From Hirundichthys speculiger (lineage: Eukaryota > Chordata > Actinopteri > Beloniformes > Exocoetidae), in assembly GCA_018398805.1 (NCBI GenBank), contig JAGFBZ010000935.1, forward strand, positions 124,001 through 188,000: a stretch of 64,000 nucleotides of DNA, given 5' to 3'. Below the pieces are notes generated by a model. The model ran no database searches and was not told the DNA's origin. It was given only the letters and a program-made list of their open reading frames with translations. Positions 10,907 to 22,905 of the stretch are shown here, one piece after another. A program made the position numbers and the translations under genes. The first letter of the stretch is position 1. Each line of letters opens with the position of its first letter.

Positions 10907-11594
10907 AACTGACTAGTCGTAAGAATTTTAATGGAATGGTGCTTTATTTTGTTTGCATCTGCATGTCAGTATTTATGAATTGGAAAAATGTGAACAAGAC
11001 GACTGAATAGCTAAAATACAGACACACTGCCATTTTGGTTGCTGACCAAATATATTATCAGTTGCTTTGTTATAATTAGCATACGTTAGCATGCTAAAGC
11101 CTGGACTAATATAGTTCATTCATTCATGGTCGATACCTTTTCCTAGTCAGGGTCACGGGCAAGGGCGTAACCATGGTATAGACATTGGGGTGTCCAAATG
11201 AGAGCCCTCCCCCAGAATTTTTTTTAAAGGTGCATTTCCCACATTTCTGTGATTTTTATTTATTGACCATCTGAAATCACATTTAAAGGAATAGTCTGCA
11301 ATTTCTCTGAGATAGTAGCAAATAGGATAGCTTCCAGCTGGGAAAAATTACATGCCTAAAGCATGTTGATGTAAATATTGTGATTGGAACAACAAAAAGT
11401 CCATAGCACACGATGGACTTTTAATTCCAATTTGTATTTTGTTGATTTGTCTCAAAATGAACGTCTGCACATTTACACTGAAACGTTTAGTGTGAATGAA
11501 ATCATAGATTTGTACAAATAATTAAATGTAAAATATTGATTTTAATTGAATATATATAGATTTATTCATTTGACATTAAAAAAAATAGTGTGCC

Positions 11595-11938
11595 CTGTCC
11601 TTACACAATCCCTCTCCCTGTCTCTCTGTGCTGCCTGCATTATGACCAGATATTATTATTGTACCAGAAGAATAACTGACCCTGAGGAAAATTTTATTTA
11701 GAATATTCTGCTTTTCTTACTAGTTTTATTTACTGCTGACACGTAGGCTTAGGTTAAAACAAATGTCATCAAGCTGTTGAGTCTTGTATTCCAGTGTCTC
11801 ACCTGATCATCCATGTTTTCAGTGACTGTCCCTGTCTGGTCTGTCCTTACAGCATCCCTCTCCCTGTCTCTCTGTGCTGCCTGCATTATGACCAGATATT
11901 ATTATTGGACCAGAAGAACAATAACTGACCCTGAGGAT
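11595..11938. repeat. Internal direct duplication inside the hAT element
   Basis: Copies at 11595-11688 and 11841-11938 share CCCTCTCCCTGTCTCTCTGT, GCTGCCTGCATTATGACCAG and ATATTATTATTG. They differ mainly by a 3-base indel and a few substitutions. The 152-bp spacer is unrelated. Confidence 0.9.
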
Positions 11939-12183
11939 CTTTTTAATTTGATACATTAAATATTTTGCTTGTATTTCTAGCGTTACACACACACATACAC
12001 ACGGAGAGAGAAAACAGCACACAAACGGAAGACACATCATATCATATGATACAGTCTCTTCACTTCAAGCTAGCTAGCTCAACTAACAAACTGAGCCCTT
12101 TTTAACGAGCTAAATATTTCAAATTAATTAAAAATTAACACACTCAGTATAACAACATCACTCCTCTTTAGCTATCTAATTGC

Positions 12184-12340
12184 TTACTGTCTGAAAAAAC
12201 TTTGTATGTCCTGTTTTTTCTGCTTTTTGGGTAAAGAAATTGCTCCCTCCTTTCTTTCACATTCAACGCTCTCTATTGTTTCCTCTGTCGGAGCCGGCGC
12301 TTCAAACCGAGAGCCGTTAAATGGGCGCAACCAAGTGTAC
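12184..12340 (-). pseudogene. hAT transposase N-terminal remnant
   Basis: The minus-strand frame ends ...KKQKKQDIQSFFRQ before a stop at 12184. A basic stretch followed by Gln-Ser-Phe-Phe resembles the N-terminus of hAT transposases with a TTF/MYM-type zinc finger (ZMYM1-like), usually an 'isoleucine-Ser-Phe-Phe' block. No zinc finger or catalytic region follows, so the gene is only a stub. The open frame continues 5' into the terminal repeat without meaning. Confidence 0.45.
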
Positions 12341-12600
12341 AACTGGGAGGGGGTGGTCACACACTTTAGTTTCCTTATAAACGGTAATAAATTGATCGGT
12401 AAATATTTGGAAATAACAAGAGACGGACTGTTGAGCCAGGTTTCATAAAAGGAGGAAATATTTAACATATTTACACATAATATTGGGGGGGGGACAGATT
12501 GATATTTTCCCAGTATTGGGGGGGACACGACCCCCCCAAAGAATGCGTGGTTACGCCCATGGTCACGGGGTGGCTTGAGTATATCCCAGTTGTTGTAACA

Positions 12601-13194
12601 AGTAGTGGCAGTTGTGAAATTCAACTTTTAGATCTTACTACAGAGTTGTTTTTGTTTATTGCTTTAAATAACAGTTTGGACCATTCAAAAAGCATAAATC
12701 ACAGTTTGTCCAGTCTCGCAAGATCTTTCATAATTTTATCAGTGAGACAAAAGGAGAACTTAGTGGAGCTTTGAGACATTTTGTCTCCCCTGACATGGTG
12801 CCTGAACCATGACTATGCATTTTTTTTTCTATGTCTAGTTATGGAAATCATGAGGCTCTCAAAGCACCACATCTATATTTAATTTTTCTCTCACAGTTGG
12901 ATTTTGCGATAAAATATGTGTAATACGGGTGAAACATATACTTTCCCTATGGGAAACATGTGCTTTTGGGACATTTTCAAGGTCTAAATGTCTGAAGTCC
13001 ATGCAAATTACCACGTGAAACCTGAGGCATCACATGTGAATCCTAAACAAATTCCCAAATGAAAAATGGGGTGTCAGATGTGAAATCTGCAGAATCCCAC
13101 ATGAAAACCACACATCTTATCAGGGTTCAAGTATGGAGAACCCAAATGCAGCAGACTGGGAGACAGGATTCATAAAGAAAAAAAATCTTTTCAT
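12601..13194. other. Unique noncoding DNA
   Basis: No transposon end or coding exon seen. Confidence 0.55.
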
Positions 13195-13545
13195 TAAAAC
13201 CAAAAGTCTGTCATTGCATAACCTTCATCCTCTCTGCCCTCTCTAACTCTCTAACTTTTTTTCCTTTAACTGACTGGCCTTCAGTCAGAGTGCAATCCCC
13301 CCCCTCCACGACCCAGGTCCTTAAGTAACTGCTCAAGGTTTTTTCCCTCTTAAAGGAGAGTTTTTCCTTGTCACTGTTTGGGTTAAAGGTTTCTCCCAGT
13401 CAGGGAGTTTCTACTTGCCACTGTTTCTTACCATTAAATTTTACTCGGGGTTTATGTTCTGGGTCTCTGAAAAGCACCTAGAGACAATTTTGTATTGTAA
13501 CAGACGTTATACAAATAAAGTTGAATTGAACTGAATGGAAAAACC
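13195..13545 (+). mobile_element. LINE 3' tail (Rex-like)
   Basis: Shows the fish LINE 3' UTR text: GGAGAGTTTTTCCTTGTCAC, GTTTCTCCCAGTCAGGG, AGCACCTAGAGACAATTTTG, then TTATACAAATAAAGTTGAAT and a short TTGAA-like tail. No coding part is present, so this is a 5'-truncated insertion. The assignment to a Rex-type family is from memory. Confidence 0.7.
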
Positions 13546-14044
13546 AGCAGTACAATAAGCACAAGGAGGATGATGACAGAAAAGGGATTGACGACAGACC
13601 AGCATGGAAGAAAGGGAAATCCGGACAATGTACGGACACGGGGTCTGAAAAAAATAGTTCAAACCAATTAAAACACCAAAAAAGCAAAGGAGGCAAAGAA
13701 TAAACCAAAAAAGAACAAACTCTTAATATGGGCAACATAAAAATGAAGACTAATCTAGAAAAACTCAGAAGTTAAACAAACAAACTCCCTGTGTATAATG
13801 TTTTAATGACTTTGAAAAATCTGTATTTGGTGCCACTATTTTACAAAGGGAGTTGTGCTTCACTTACTTATTCTGTTAAAATAGCATACATATTGTAACA
13901 CACACAAAATCACATAACATGATCATTTTTTTCTAGATTTGCCATATCTTGAGATCACATGCAAAAGACATGAGAAATTAGCATATAAAAACCTTTGGAA
14001 ACTTTTAATTTTAGTCTTTACATTTTTTTTTCTTTTTCTTTCAG
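13546..14044. other. Noncoding spacer
   Basis: AT-rich with no recognised element. A T-run begins at 14022 beside the next LINE fragment. Confidence 0.55.
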
Positions 14045-14385
14045 TTGTTCCCTTCCAGGGGTCGCCGCAGCAAATCATCTGCCTCCATTTAGCTCTATCC
14101 TCTCCATCCTCTTGTTTCACACCAACTAACTTCATATCCTCTTTCACTACATCCATAAATCTCCTCTTTGATTTTCCTCTAGACCTCCTGCCTGGCAGTT
14201 CCAACTTAATCATCCTTATACTGATATATTCACTATCCCTCCTCTGTACATGTCCAACCCATCTAAGTCTGTCCTCTCACTTTCTCTCCAAAATATCTGA
14301 CATGTCCTTGTCCCTCTGATGTACTCATTCCTGATCCCATCCATCCTCAGCACTTCCAAAAAGAACCTCAACATTTTAACTGCAC
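14045..14385 (-). pseudogene. LINE polyprotein C-terminal fragment
   Basis: On the minus strand the text includes RLRWVGHVQRRDSEYI, then KLELPGRRSRGKSKRRFMDV, then VKEDMKLVGV and a WRQMICCGDP end. This is the C-terminal region after the reverse transcriptase in a widespread non-LTR retrotransposon family. Upstream codons contain a frameshift and stops. No RT catalytic core is present. Confidence 0.8.
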
Positions 14386-15842
14386 ATATATCCCTTGTAA
14401 TATCCTAAACCACTTATTTCCTTGTAATCATTACCTGAATAGTGCATTGTCTTCACCCTCTGTGAAGGGACATGTACCCAGTGCACTTTGGCAGTCTGGT
14501 CATTTCTAGTTTCAGAACAAAAACGGGAGCTGGCTTTGAAAGTCAAATCGAGCCTTGCATGATACCCAACTAGTTAAAGAACACCGCTTGTCATGGCAAC
14601 AGCACCCACTAAATGAGTTTGATTCCAACCAGTAACTAGAGGCTGTATACTTGCAGTCTGAGGGTTGTTCACCACCTTTATGAATGTGGCAAAAAGGAAC
14701 AGAAATTCAGTAGAACCACTGGTTTGCAACAGTTTTTACTTGGTGAGAGGTCATCCTGACACTGAAGATGAGAGACAGCAGTCTGTGTCTCATGCTGTGT
14801 CCATCTCATCTCCCCAGATAGTGTGACAAGTTCAGCTATGTCGCATGCAGAGGTTTATGACCCTGAAATTACTCTGTCTTGTCAAATTCAACAATAGGGA
14901 ACACGTTTTGGTTAATCAGATACTATCCATCTGTTTATTATGAAGTCATGGCCAAGAGTCTGGGAGCCTTAATGCCATATCTTGTAATAAACAACTGGCA
15001 AAGCACTTTTTTTTTTTGTCATTTTTATAATTTGTAAGATACAGTATATCATTTTTATTGCCAAACATTCAGGGTGGTGCAAAGTACATTTTTATAACAT
15101 ACAGAAAAAACAAGTCTATCTGCTTTACAATGAACACAATGCAGTGTTATTAAAAGTTTCTTCTATTAAATGACAGAAGTGGATAAATGTTTGATTCAAT
15201 TCTTTGTTTTCTTTGTTTTATGTTGAGTTGAATTTGCTGTGTTGTTATTTAAATAAGAGGTTGATTTATTTGCAAAGTACATATTATTTAGTGGATGTGT
15301 GTGTTCAGTAAGTTATAGAGCAATTAAATTGTATTATATGTGATGCTAATGCAGAAATATAAAGAATGTGTCACATTAAATCTAACTGTAGACCAGGGCA
15401 TTAAAATGCTTGAATCATATACAATATGTGAAAAAGTCAAAAGAATGACCTGCCCAACGGAGAGTTTTCTCTGTTTCCTCAATAGTCACCACCCAGGGGA
15501 AGGCCACACTAATATTTACTCTTCTTTTACTTCTTGCGAGATCCAGTCTATTTTGACTGCAGTTATCCCAAATCCAGACTATCTTTTCCAGCGTACACCA
15601 GTTTTTGGTGTGTTCTTGGCCTTTGCGAATGGTTTATTCTTCATGCTAATGCTACCTTCTGGTGTTACCACTGACAAATACTGGCAGCTTGCCCGCCACC
15701 CATTTGCCTTGATGACTGCACGTAACCACCACAAAAACAAGCAGGAACACCAGCTGATGAAGAGGAAAGAGTGATGAATCATTTCCCTTGACCTGAGTGA
15801 AATAATTTGGTGTGTTGTTTGTGTCCTCCACCTGGGCAGCCA
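14386..15842. other. Noncoding DNA with one unassigned ORF
   Basis: A T-run lies at 15008-15018. An open frame at 15340-15774 (144 codons) ends 70 bases before the Tc1 relic, but it shows no motif or coding bias I trust. Part of it may be a further unknown repeat. Confidence 0.45.
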
Positions 15843-15951
15843 ACCAAAATGATCAGAATCAGGTGTTCCAGTCACTTCCATGGCCACAGGTGTATAAAAT
15901 TATGCACTTAGACATGCAGACTGTTTTTACAAACATTTGTGAAAGAATGGG

Positions 15952-17094
15952 TCGCTCTCAGGAGCTCAGTGAATTCCAGCGTGGAACTGTGATAGGATGA
16001 TACCTGTGCAACAAATCCAGTCGTGAAATTTCTTCACTCCTAAATATTCCACAGTCAACTGTCAGCTGTATTATAAAGAAATGGAAGTGTTTGAGAACCA
16101 CAGCAACTCAGCCATGAAGTGGTAGGACACATAAACTGAGGGAGCGGAGTCAGTGGAATGCTGAAGCACATAGTGTGAAGAGGTCGGCAACAGAGTCAAT
16201 CCCTACAGACCTCCAAACTTCATGTGGCCTTCAGATTAGCTCAACAACAGTGCAGAGAGCTTCAAGAATGGGTTTCCATGGTGGAGCAGCTGCATCCAAG
16301 ACCAGACATCACCAAGTGCAATGCAAAGCACTGGATGCAGTGGTGTAAAGTACACCACCACTGGACTCTAGAGCAGTGGAGGAACGTTCTCTGGAGTGAA
16401 GAATCATGCTTCTCCATCTGGTAATCTGATGGAAGAGTCTGGGTTTGGTGGTTGGAGAATTGAATATACTTTTTTGAACAATGACTCTCAATGAAGCTGC
16501 CAGAGAGAAAGCCTCGTGTCCGAGAGTTTTCATTTATATCTCTCTTTTTTCAGGGTGTAACAGTTGCCAGGAGAGCGGTACTTGTCTGACTGCATTGTGC
16601 CAAGTGTAAAGTTTGGTGGAGGGGGGATTATGGTGTGGGGTTGTTTTTCAGGAGCTGGGCTTGGCCCCTTAGTTCCAGTGAAAGGAACTCTGAATGCTTC
16701 AGCAGACCAAGACATTTTGGACAATTCCATCCTCCCAACTTTGTGGGAACAGTTTGCAGCTGGACCCTTCCTCTTCCAACATGACTGTGCACCAGTGCAC
16801 AAAGCAAGGTCCATGAAGACATGGATGGCAGAGTCTGGTGTGGATGAACTTGACTGGTCTGCAGTCCTGACCTCAACCTGATAGAAGACCTTTGGGATGA
16901 ATTAGAGCAGAGACTGAGAGCCAGACCTTCTCAGCCAACATCAGTGTTTGACCTCACAAATGCTCTTCTGGAAGAATGGTCAAAAATCCCCATAAACACA
17001 CTCCTAAACCTCGTGGACAGCCTTCCCAGAAGAGTTGAAGCTTTTCTAGCTGCAAAGGGATGGACCCACGTCATATTGATGAGGAATGGGATGA
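15952..17094 (+). pseudogene. Tc1 transposase pseudogene
   Basis: The start MGRSQELSEFQRGTVIG runs into TGA at codon 18. The helix-turn-helix part continues in frame after it (SREISSLLNIPQSTVS). The first catalytic Asp (Trp-Ser-Asp-Glu-Ser) reads Ser-Glu-Glu-Ser here. The second Asp is intact in [11 protein letters not shown]. Near 16862 a small deletion shifts the frame before Asp-Leu-Asn-Leu-Ile-Glu, the third catalytic site. A 108-bp insertion at 16455 splits the gene. It cannot make active enzyme. Confidence 0.9.
16455..16562. mobile_element. 108-bp insertion with GTTG duplication in the Tc1 gene
   Basis: Transposase text runs GGGTTTGGTGGTTG to 16454, then resumes at 16563 with GTTGCCAGGAG. 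Removing 16455-16562 restores continuity with one GTTG. The inserted segment is AT-rich with no recognised family. The 4-base duplication suggests integration of a small element or remnant. Confidence 0.65.
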
Positions 17095-17152
17095 ACTAAA
17101 GCTCATATGTGAGTCAAGGCAGGTGAGAGAATACTTTTGGGAATATAGTGTA

Positions 17153-19215
17153 CGTGGAAATTCAAAAAAAACACAACATGTGGACAGAGACTCCATGGAA
17201 AGGTTGGTCTGAGTCTACTTCCCAAAAGGTCTAAACTGTCTAACCACTCATGTTGTGACTTGTTGTCTCCTTCGGTTTGTCCAGCATTGAAAGGGCCTGC
17301 ATGGATGCTAAATAAACAGGACTTTCAACAAAGTTAAGCTATTCAAAATTAGTTTGCCATTATTATGGACCAAAAGTGCCAAACTTCTAGTTGGAATGCA
17401 CCCGAAGTTTATTTAAAAGTGAATTTGTGATCTTTAGGCTGCATACAGACATTTTTTTTTTTTTTTTTAATTTTGTGTAATGTAGGCATTTACTCTGGTT
17501 TAGGAAGATTTTAAAAGCAAAGTTCAGCAGATATCAGTCACTGTATGTTAACACACCTTTTTCATTTCAAGTGACTGAAATTAAAACTCAGATGGAGTGT
17601 TCGCTTTTTTTTTTTCAATCATTGGAAACTCATTCAACCATTAAATCTCTCAAATCTATTCAATCCATTGTCATTTTTCAGTTACTGTCAAGCTGCATTT
17701 TTGTCATTTACAGATAAATAAATCTAAAAGTAAAATGTATTCCAATAGCATTCCTGCCCCATCATCCAAACAGGAAAATTCAAGTCAGTTAAATGATTTA
17801 ATAGTTTTACATTTTTAGCTTTGTTAAGATATGGTTTGCTTTTGCATGCACATATACAGTATTTCTCTAGCTCCCCTGGATTAAAACTTGCGTCTCTGCA
17901 TTTAATTTCCCTGTAGTATCAGATCTCCATTAATGAAAGCTTTTTCTCATTAGCCACACATGTGCTTCACTAAAAGTTAAGGTACTCAGAGTTCACTGAA
18001 CTAACTCTGATCATGTGTTCGGGGATTGATATCTCTGAATTTATCTACCTCAAAGTTTAGAGTTACACTTGAGGCTCATTTCATTTTTATTAATTTATTC
18101 TCTTCTCCAGCCCTCCCTCCTCCAGCAACAGCAGCAAAATGTTCTGAAGGAGTTTGAATGAGCTGATCCTTGGACTGCACTTGGAAGAACAGAATTCCTG
18201 ATAATTTCCTGTCTTCAAAACATAAAAGTGACACATAGCTCCTGCAGCTATAGGTTTGTCAGGTTGACTCTAAAAATGAACATGACACTTTTTACTAAAT
18301 ACTCTTGAGATTTATATGTTCTGTAGGTCTTTTCATGACACCTGCTGTTTGCTTCACTGGTGTACTATTAGCAAGTGCACTCTCTTCTACTGCAGTTGGT
18401 AAAGAAGTTGAAATGACTGCAACACTTCTAGCAGCCACTCTAAACCTTTAATAGCCCAGCAGCCTGACACAGTAGGTGACTTTGAAGGAGCCTTGGCAGA
18501 TTCTACTTGAGACTGATGAACATCTGCTGAAGGCATTAACTTGCTTTCAGAGTGAGCTCAACAGTTATAGCAGGGACACTTAACTACACTGCATTTTTTT
18601 TCCTTCTTGAGCACAGAAAAAAAAGTGGTTCAAGAGCACTCTACAAGTTTAAAGAGTTATGATGGGCATTTTTCATCATAGTTAATGTTTCATGATGGTG
18701 CAAGAGGAGGAGCATAATTTGGTGATGTAGTATAACTACTGAGGTAAGGAAGCCCTGTGAAGTGTAATGATACATCCTGCTCTTGACTGACAACGTAGCC
18801 CTCCCCATTAAATTCTGTGCACTTGCTGTCTGTGCCCTTTTGTGGTTTTAACTTTTTTGCCATTTCCTGAAGTTTTCATCATAAAACAAGCCACATCAGA
18901 TGCAGAAACGGTAGATTTTTTTTTATCTTGAGCCTCGCTATGTATTTTAAGGATCGCCTATTAGCAGCATGAGATATTAATGAAGCATGGTTTCGCTTTC
19001 ATCACTCACAATCACTCAGGAAATAAGGCCTCTGGTCAATTTCCAAAGCAGTGAAAAGCAGTTTTAAATCTTACATTAATGCTTTTTCACTTTATATGCA
19101 GTTTGCTCTTTATTGGCACAGGACCCTTTGGTTCACTGAATTGAAAAGTGTCTTGATTAAAGTTGCACTGGTGTTGCACTGTGTCTGACAGAGATACATG
19201 CAATTACAATGAAAG
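17153..19215. other. Unique noncoding DNA
   Basis: T-runs at 17452-17469 and 17606-17617. No coding exon or mobile element recognised across about 2 kb. Confidence 0.55.
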
Positions 19216-19275
19216 GCAGGGGTACAGCCCTGGTCGCCAGTTCATCACAGAGCCACATTTAGACAAAATACAATG
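19216..19275 (+). repeat. Family A fragment
   Basis: AGGCAGGGGTACAGCCCTGG, TCGCCAGTTCATCACAGAGC and CACAT follow the middle of the 23193 copy. Confidence 0.7.
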
Positions 19276-19588
19276 AAATACAGCTTATCACAATGAAAAA
19301 AAAAAGAGAAAACAATTATGAAGAAAGCCCCTCCCTCCCACCCTCCATACTAGATATACACACACACACCACACTGTGATTGTGGCACTGAGCATCAAGA
19401 AAACACCACCTTTGGTGCCGTCCAGACTGGGAGGAGCCACAGGCCTTGCTTTTGGGGGGACCAGAGGGCCCAAAGGACAGCACCCCCATCAGCTGACCTG
19501 ATACACAGCTCCCAGTGTGGAGGACCCCCCCTGAGAAAACACTGGAGTTAAAAGCTAAAGATTAAAAGCATAAAATAGCAAGATAAAA
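19276..19588 (-). mobile_element. Probable LINE 3' untranslated region
   Basis: This GC-rich stretch with CA repeats at 19360-19369 directly follows, in minus orientation, the LINE coding relic at 19589-20200. Inference from position only. An A-run at 19297-19306 may be the tail. Confidence 0.35.
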
Positions 19589-20200
19589 GCAGCAAGATTA
19601 GCATCATCTTAAAAAGCAGGTTAAAAACAGCAACATAAAATAGGGTAGAACCAGATAAAAATGTAAGAAGAGTTTAAAATATTAGTTAAAAGCCAAATTT
19701 AAAATGTGTGTCTTTAATCTTCCTTTAAAAATATCAACAGTCTCTGCAGTCCTGAGGCTCTCCGGCAGGCTGTTCCACAGGTGGGGGCCATAGTGGCAGA
19801 TAAGAGGGAATCTTAAAATCGATCCTGAAGCAGTCGAGGAGCCAATGCAGCGACTCTAAAACTGGTGTAATGTGCTCCCGCCCTCTGGTCCTCGTCAGCA
19901 CGCATGCCGCTGAGTTCTGTAATAATTTGAAATTTAAAATACTCTTTTTGGGAAGACCAGAGATCAGGACATTACAGTAATCTCAGCAACATGACTTAAA
20001 GCATGCATTAGCACCTCTGTACTGGCCTGAGAGAGAAACGGGCAGACTGGCTGTGTTCCTAAGGTGATAAGAAAAACGAATTATTTTATATTGTTGATAT
20101 GTGGGATAAAGTTTCACTCAGAGTCAAAAGTCACGCCCAGATTCTTTACTGATTGGGTTGGTTTAAGATCCTCTAGTTTTGGTAAAAGTTTCTCCCTCTG
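19589..20200 (-). pseudogene. L2-like LINE C-terminal fragment
   Basis: The minus strand holds, in broken frames, the C-terminal signature of L2-like fish LINEs: Tyr-Cys-Asn-Val-Leu-Ile-Ser-Gly-Leu-Pro-Lys-Lys, then LLQNSAA-like and LTRTRGREHITPV-like blocks, a Leu-His-Trp-Leu block, Gly-Pro-His-Leu-Trp-Asn-Ser-Leu-Pro-Glu-Ser-Leu-Arg and a Phe-Lys-(Gly/Arg)-(Arg/Lys)-Leu-Lys-Thr-His end. Multiple stops and indels. This region lies after the RT catalytic domain. Confidence 0.8.
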
Positions 20201-22341
20201 CTAGTGTTGGAGCAAGTGAACAGAACTAGAACATCAGGGAACTCAGTAAATCCAAGGAATTTTATTCTTCTTCCGGCAACTTAAACATGCAAAACTGTTA
20301 AAGTTGCGATATAAGAAGAGGTTTTGTAAACAACTCAAATAGGTTTGGAGGGGCAGAGTCAAAGCTAACTTAATGATTTTTCTTCCTCCGCAGCATTCTG
20401 TTTCCCCTGGTAGTCATCACATATTGTTCATATTAATCAATCTTATTAATCATTCTGACTTTCTCGCCTTCAGCTCCCCTCAGCTCACCGTACGCCTGCT
20501 CTTTGTTTAAAGGCATCCAGACCAACCATAATCAGATGTAATCTTTCTCATCATGTCACTCCAACAGCTGCAGCTGTCAGCACTGTGAGAACCTCTTTGA
20601 AGGTCTGCAACCATTTGAATGTGGTGAGCTGGAATGTTGTACCCATCTGCTACTTGACCACCGATGATGTCACAGCAGAAACTGAAAATAATTTTGAAAT
20701 AGGAGTGTTTTTGGGAATGGGCGCTAACCACTAAGTGGAATCTAGCTAGCGTTTAAAATATAAATGTGGACTATAAGTTTGCCTCTCTTTAGAATATGTA
20801 TTAGTCAAATGCCTGCTGATTAAAATAAATGCTGATATGCTTTAAAAAAGACATGTAGTCCAGTAAATCTGCATTATCTCTGCTCAAATAATGCTCATCC
20901 TGCCAAAAACGTGACTCTTTGATGACTATTGTAATTAATGCACCAATCCAGCATTTGTTCCTGCCTTCTTCAGCGCTGCACTCCTACACCTGAGACTGTC
21001 ATGATGAATAAATGCACTGCATAAGCACAACTGTCTAATTGCTAGTTCGGTACAGCATCTCATTGCAAACCCAGCTGTAATTGAAAGTGGCAGTAATGTT
21101 ATGGTGCTTATAATTTGTGTTATTTATTGTACACCCACGCAACAGAAAAATAGAAAAAAAGATGAACCGCGGTGCTCAGAGTCCATCAGTATGCACACAT
21201 TTGTTTCTTTAAATGTATAAAAAAAAAAGAAAAACAATCTTTTCAGTCAATGTTCATCGGCTGAGATGTTTGCAAAGAAATGTTTTGGCGAACATAAAGC
21301 TCATGACGTTTTGACATCTCACCTAGAAACATGAAATATGGTTATCTATGAGAAGAAAGGTGCTTTCAGGTGCAGAGCAAAAATGAGAATCTTGCTTAGG
21401 TGGATCTTCACCACCCACAACAAGAAGGAAATGTTCTTGTGCACAGCCAAGACTGTGCCAGGTATTTCTGGAATCCAGCTCAGGTTATTATAGTACACAC
21501 ATAGGTGAATGGTATGAGGCTGGTGTGTTTTGTGGAGTAGCTCGAAAACACCAGGTAGAGTTCAAGTCACCGTGTAGGCAGGTACTTCACTGCATTCATC
21601 TATAAGGGAAATAAAGAAGACTTTCCATTCAAACAGACAGATACTTTAGTGTACTGATGTTTCATAATACATTACATTAGATTCCAAGTTCACATCTTTA
21701 TTCAATTTGAAAACAGAATAAGTTTGAAATTAAGAGGCATTGTCCATCAGAGATGGATCATGTACATGGTAAAACAGAGACAGCTGTTGAAAAAATGACG
21801 ACTATTGACATGTATTGTCAATAACAAGTCACAGAGCTTTAAAATCCAGTTGTCAGCTGCTACAGATGTTCTAATTAACAGCTTCTATGAGCTATAACCT
21901 ATATCACTACATGGTGCCATAACTGTCAAAAAATATTTTAATCATGGCACCATGACTCTCCACTGAATGTAGATTGAATGTAAATTGTACTCATATGCTT
22001 AATTTCACATTGTTGAAAGCATGGTTATTGGATCTCTTTTCTTCCTTTGTGCTGATTTGTGATATAAAGCCTCATCCCGACCCTTAGCTGTGGAGCTTTT
22101 TTGAAAAGCTAAACCACAAATCAGTCGCAACATTAGATTTATCTGCTTAATCTTCTGTTAGTCCGCCTTCAGCTGTGATATATTGCAAGATGAACTCCAC
22201 GAGATCTCTGAGAAATAGTTTTAAAAGATAGTGCAGGATATGAATTACATGAGTTCCATAATGCACACTTTTGCAGAAAATTGCTCAGAAGATCCTTCTC
22301 CTTCCTTCCCCTCTCTTCATTTTGCATTCTAAGAGGCAGAA
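20201..22341. other. Unique noncoding DNA
   Basis: No mobile element or exon recognised. An 11-bp perfect inverted repeat with a 23-base loop lies at 21910-21920/21944-21954. Confidence 0.5.
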
Positions 22342-22370
22342 CCCCTGCAAAAAGAGACCTTTTGCAGGGG
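22342..22370. repeat. 11-bp perfect hairpin, GC-rich
   Basis: CCCCTGCAAAA (22342-22352) and TTTTGCAGGGG (22360-22370) flank a 7-base loop. It sits in a short GC-rich island (to about 22450) of unknown nature. Confidence 0.85.
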
Positions 22371-22905
22371 CCTCTCAGGCTGGCCTGCCACAGCATGGTG
22401 GGATCTGGGACGACCCTAATGTGCTCGCCGGGGGACCCAAGTCAGCCTGAGAAAGTGATGTTGGTGTGGTAATAATGATGACAATAATAGCCATTGTTAC
22501 TGTGAGTATGTTTTTATCATCATATCATATATCGTATGTATATGTGTGTGTTTATATGAATATATGTATGTGTGTGTATATATGCGGGAGGTTAGTCGTA
22601 GGAGTGATTGTGAGTGTGCGTGGTTGTTCGTCTACATGAGATATAATTGCTGAATATTAAAATAGTTACAATGAAATAATCACAAATCTTCAGAAACTGG
22701 GATGGGTGCCAGTTGAAAAGAAAATTTGATACAGTGGTTGTTGCATGCAAGTCCAGTTATATATTCTTATAGCCTCAGTTTTTGTGGTGGTGGTGAGCAT
22801 GGCACCGTTTGTTTACCGTTCGTTTATTGCTGAATTGTCTATGTTGTTCTAAAATGTAAGTAGGATTCTACTTTCTACTGGTTATAAAAATGCAATGCAT
22901 TAAAC
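22371..22905. other. Noncoding DNA, TG/TA-rich
   Basis: Degenerate TATG/TGTG stretches at about 22525-22620; nothing else seen. Confidence 0.55.

Larger units (their letters stand above)
11160..12561 (-). mobile_element. hAT element, 1402 bp, with perfect 8-bp target duplication
   Basis: Ends are inverted: CAAGGGCGTAACCATGG at 11160 and a segment ending GTGGTTACGCCCATG at 12561. GTCACGGG is repeated exactly at 11152-11159 and 12562-12569. A G/C-run block (GGGGGGGACACGACCCCCCC) lies just inside the right end. A transposase N-terminal remnant reads inward from the right end on the minus strand. A 95-bp internal segment is duplicated (11595 and 11841). The element is too short to carry a whole transposase, so it is an internally deleted derivative. 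Confidence 0.9.
11120..12600 (+). repeat. Family A repeat split by a hAT insertion
   Basis: The left half (11120-11159, ending CTAGTCAGGGTCACGGG) and right half (from 12562, GTCACGGGGTGGCTTGAGTA) join into continuous family-A text once the hAT element at 11160-12561 is removed. The repeat therefore predates the hAT insertion. Confidence 0.8.
15843..17152 (+). mobile_element. Tc1-like element, copy 1 (family X), left terminus lost
   Basis: The right inverted terminus is present at 17124-17150 (GAGAATACTTTTGGGAATAT then AGTG) with a TA at 17151-17152, the Tc1 target site. The left end begins abruptly near 15843 at the internal AATGATCAGAATCAGGTG block, so the left terminus is missing. The body is a damaged transposase gene. 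A second copy of this family is at 37122-38385. Confidence 0.9.

Noticed and set aside
12340..12624. 5' extension of the hAT stub ORF
   Set aside because: It runs through the terminal inverted repeat and beyond the element edge, so it is read-through of noncoding sequence.
15340..15774. 144-codon ORF
   Set aside because: No motif, no codon bias I trust, and competing frames on the minus strand. Left as unassigned.
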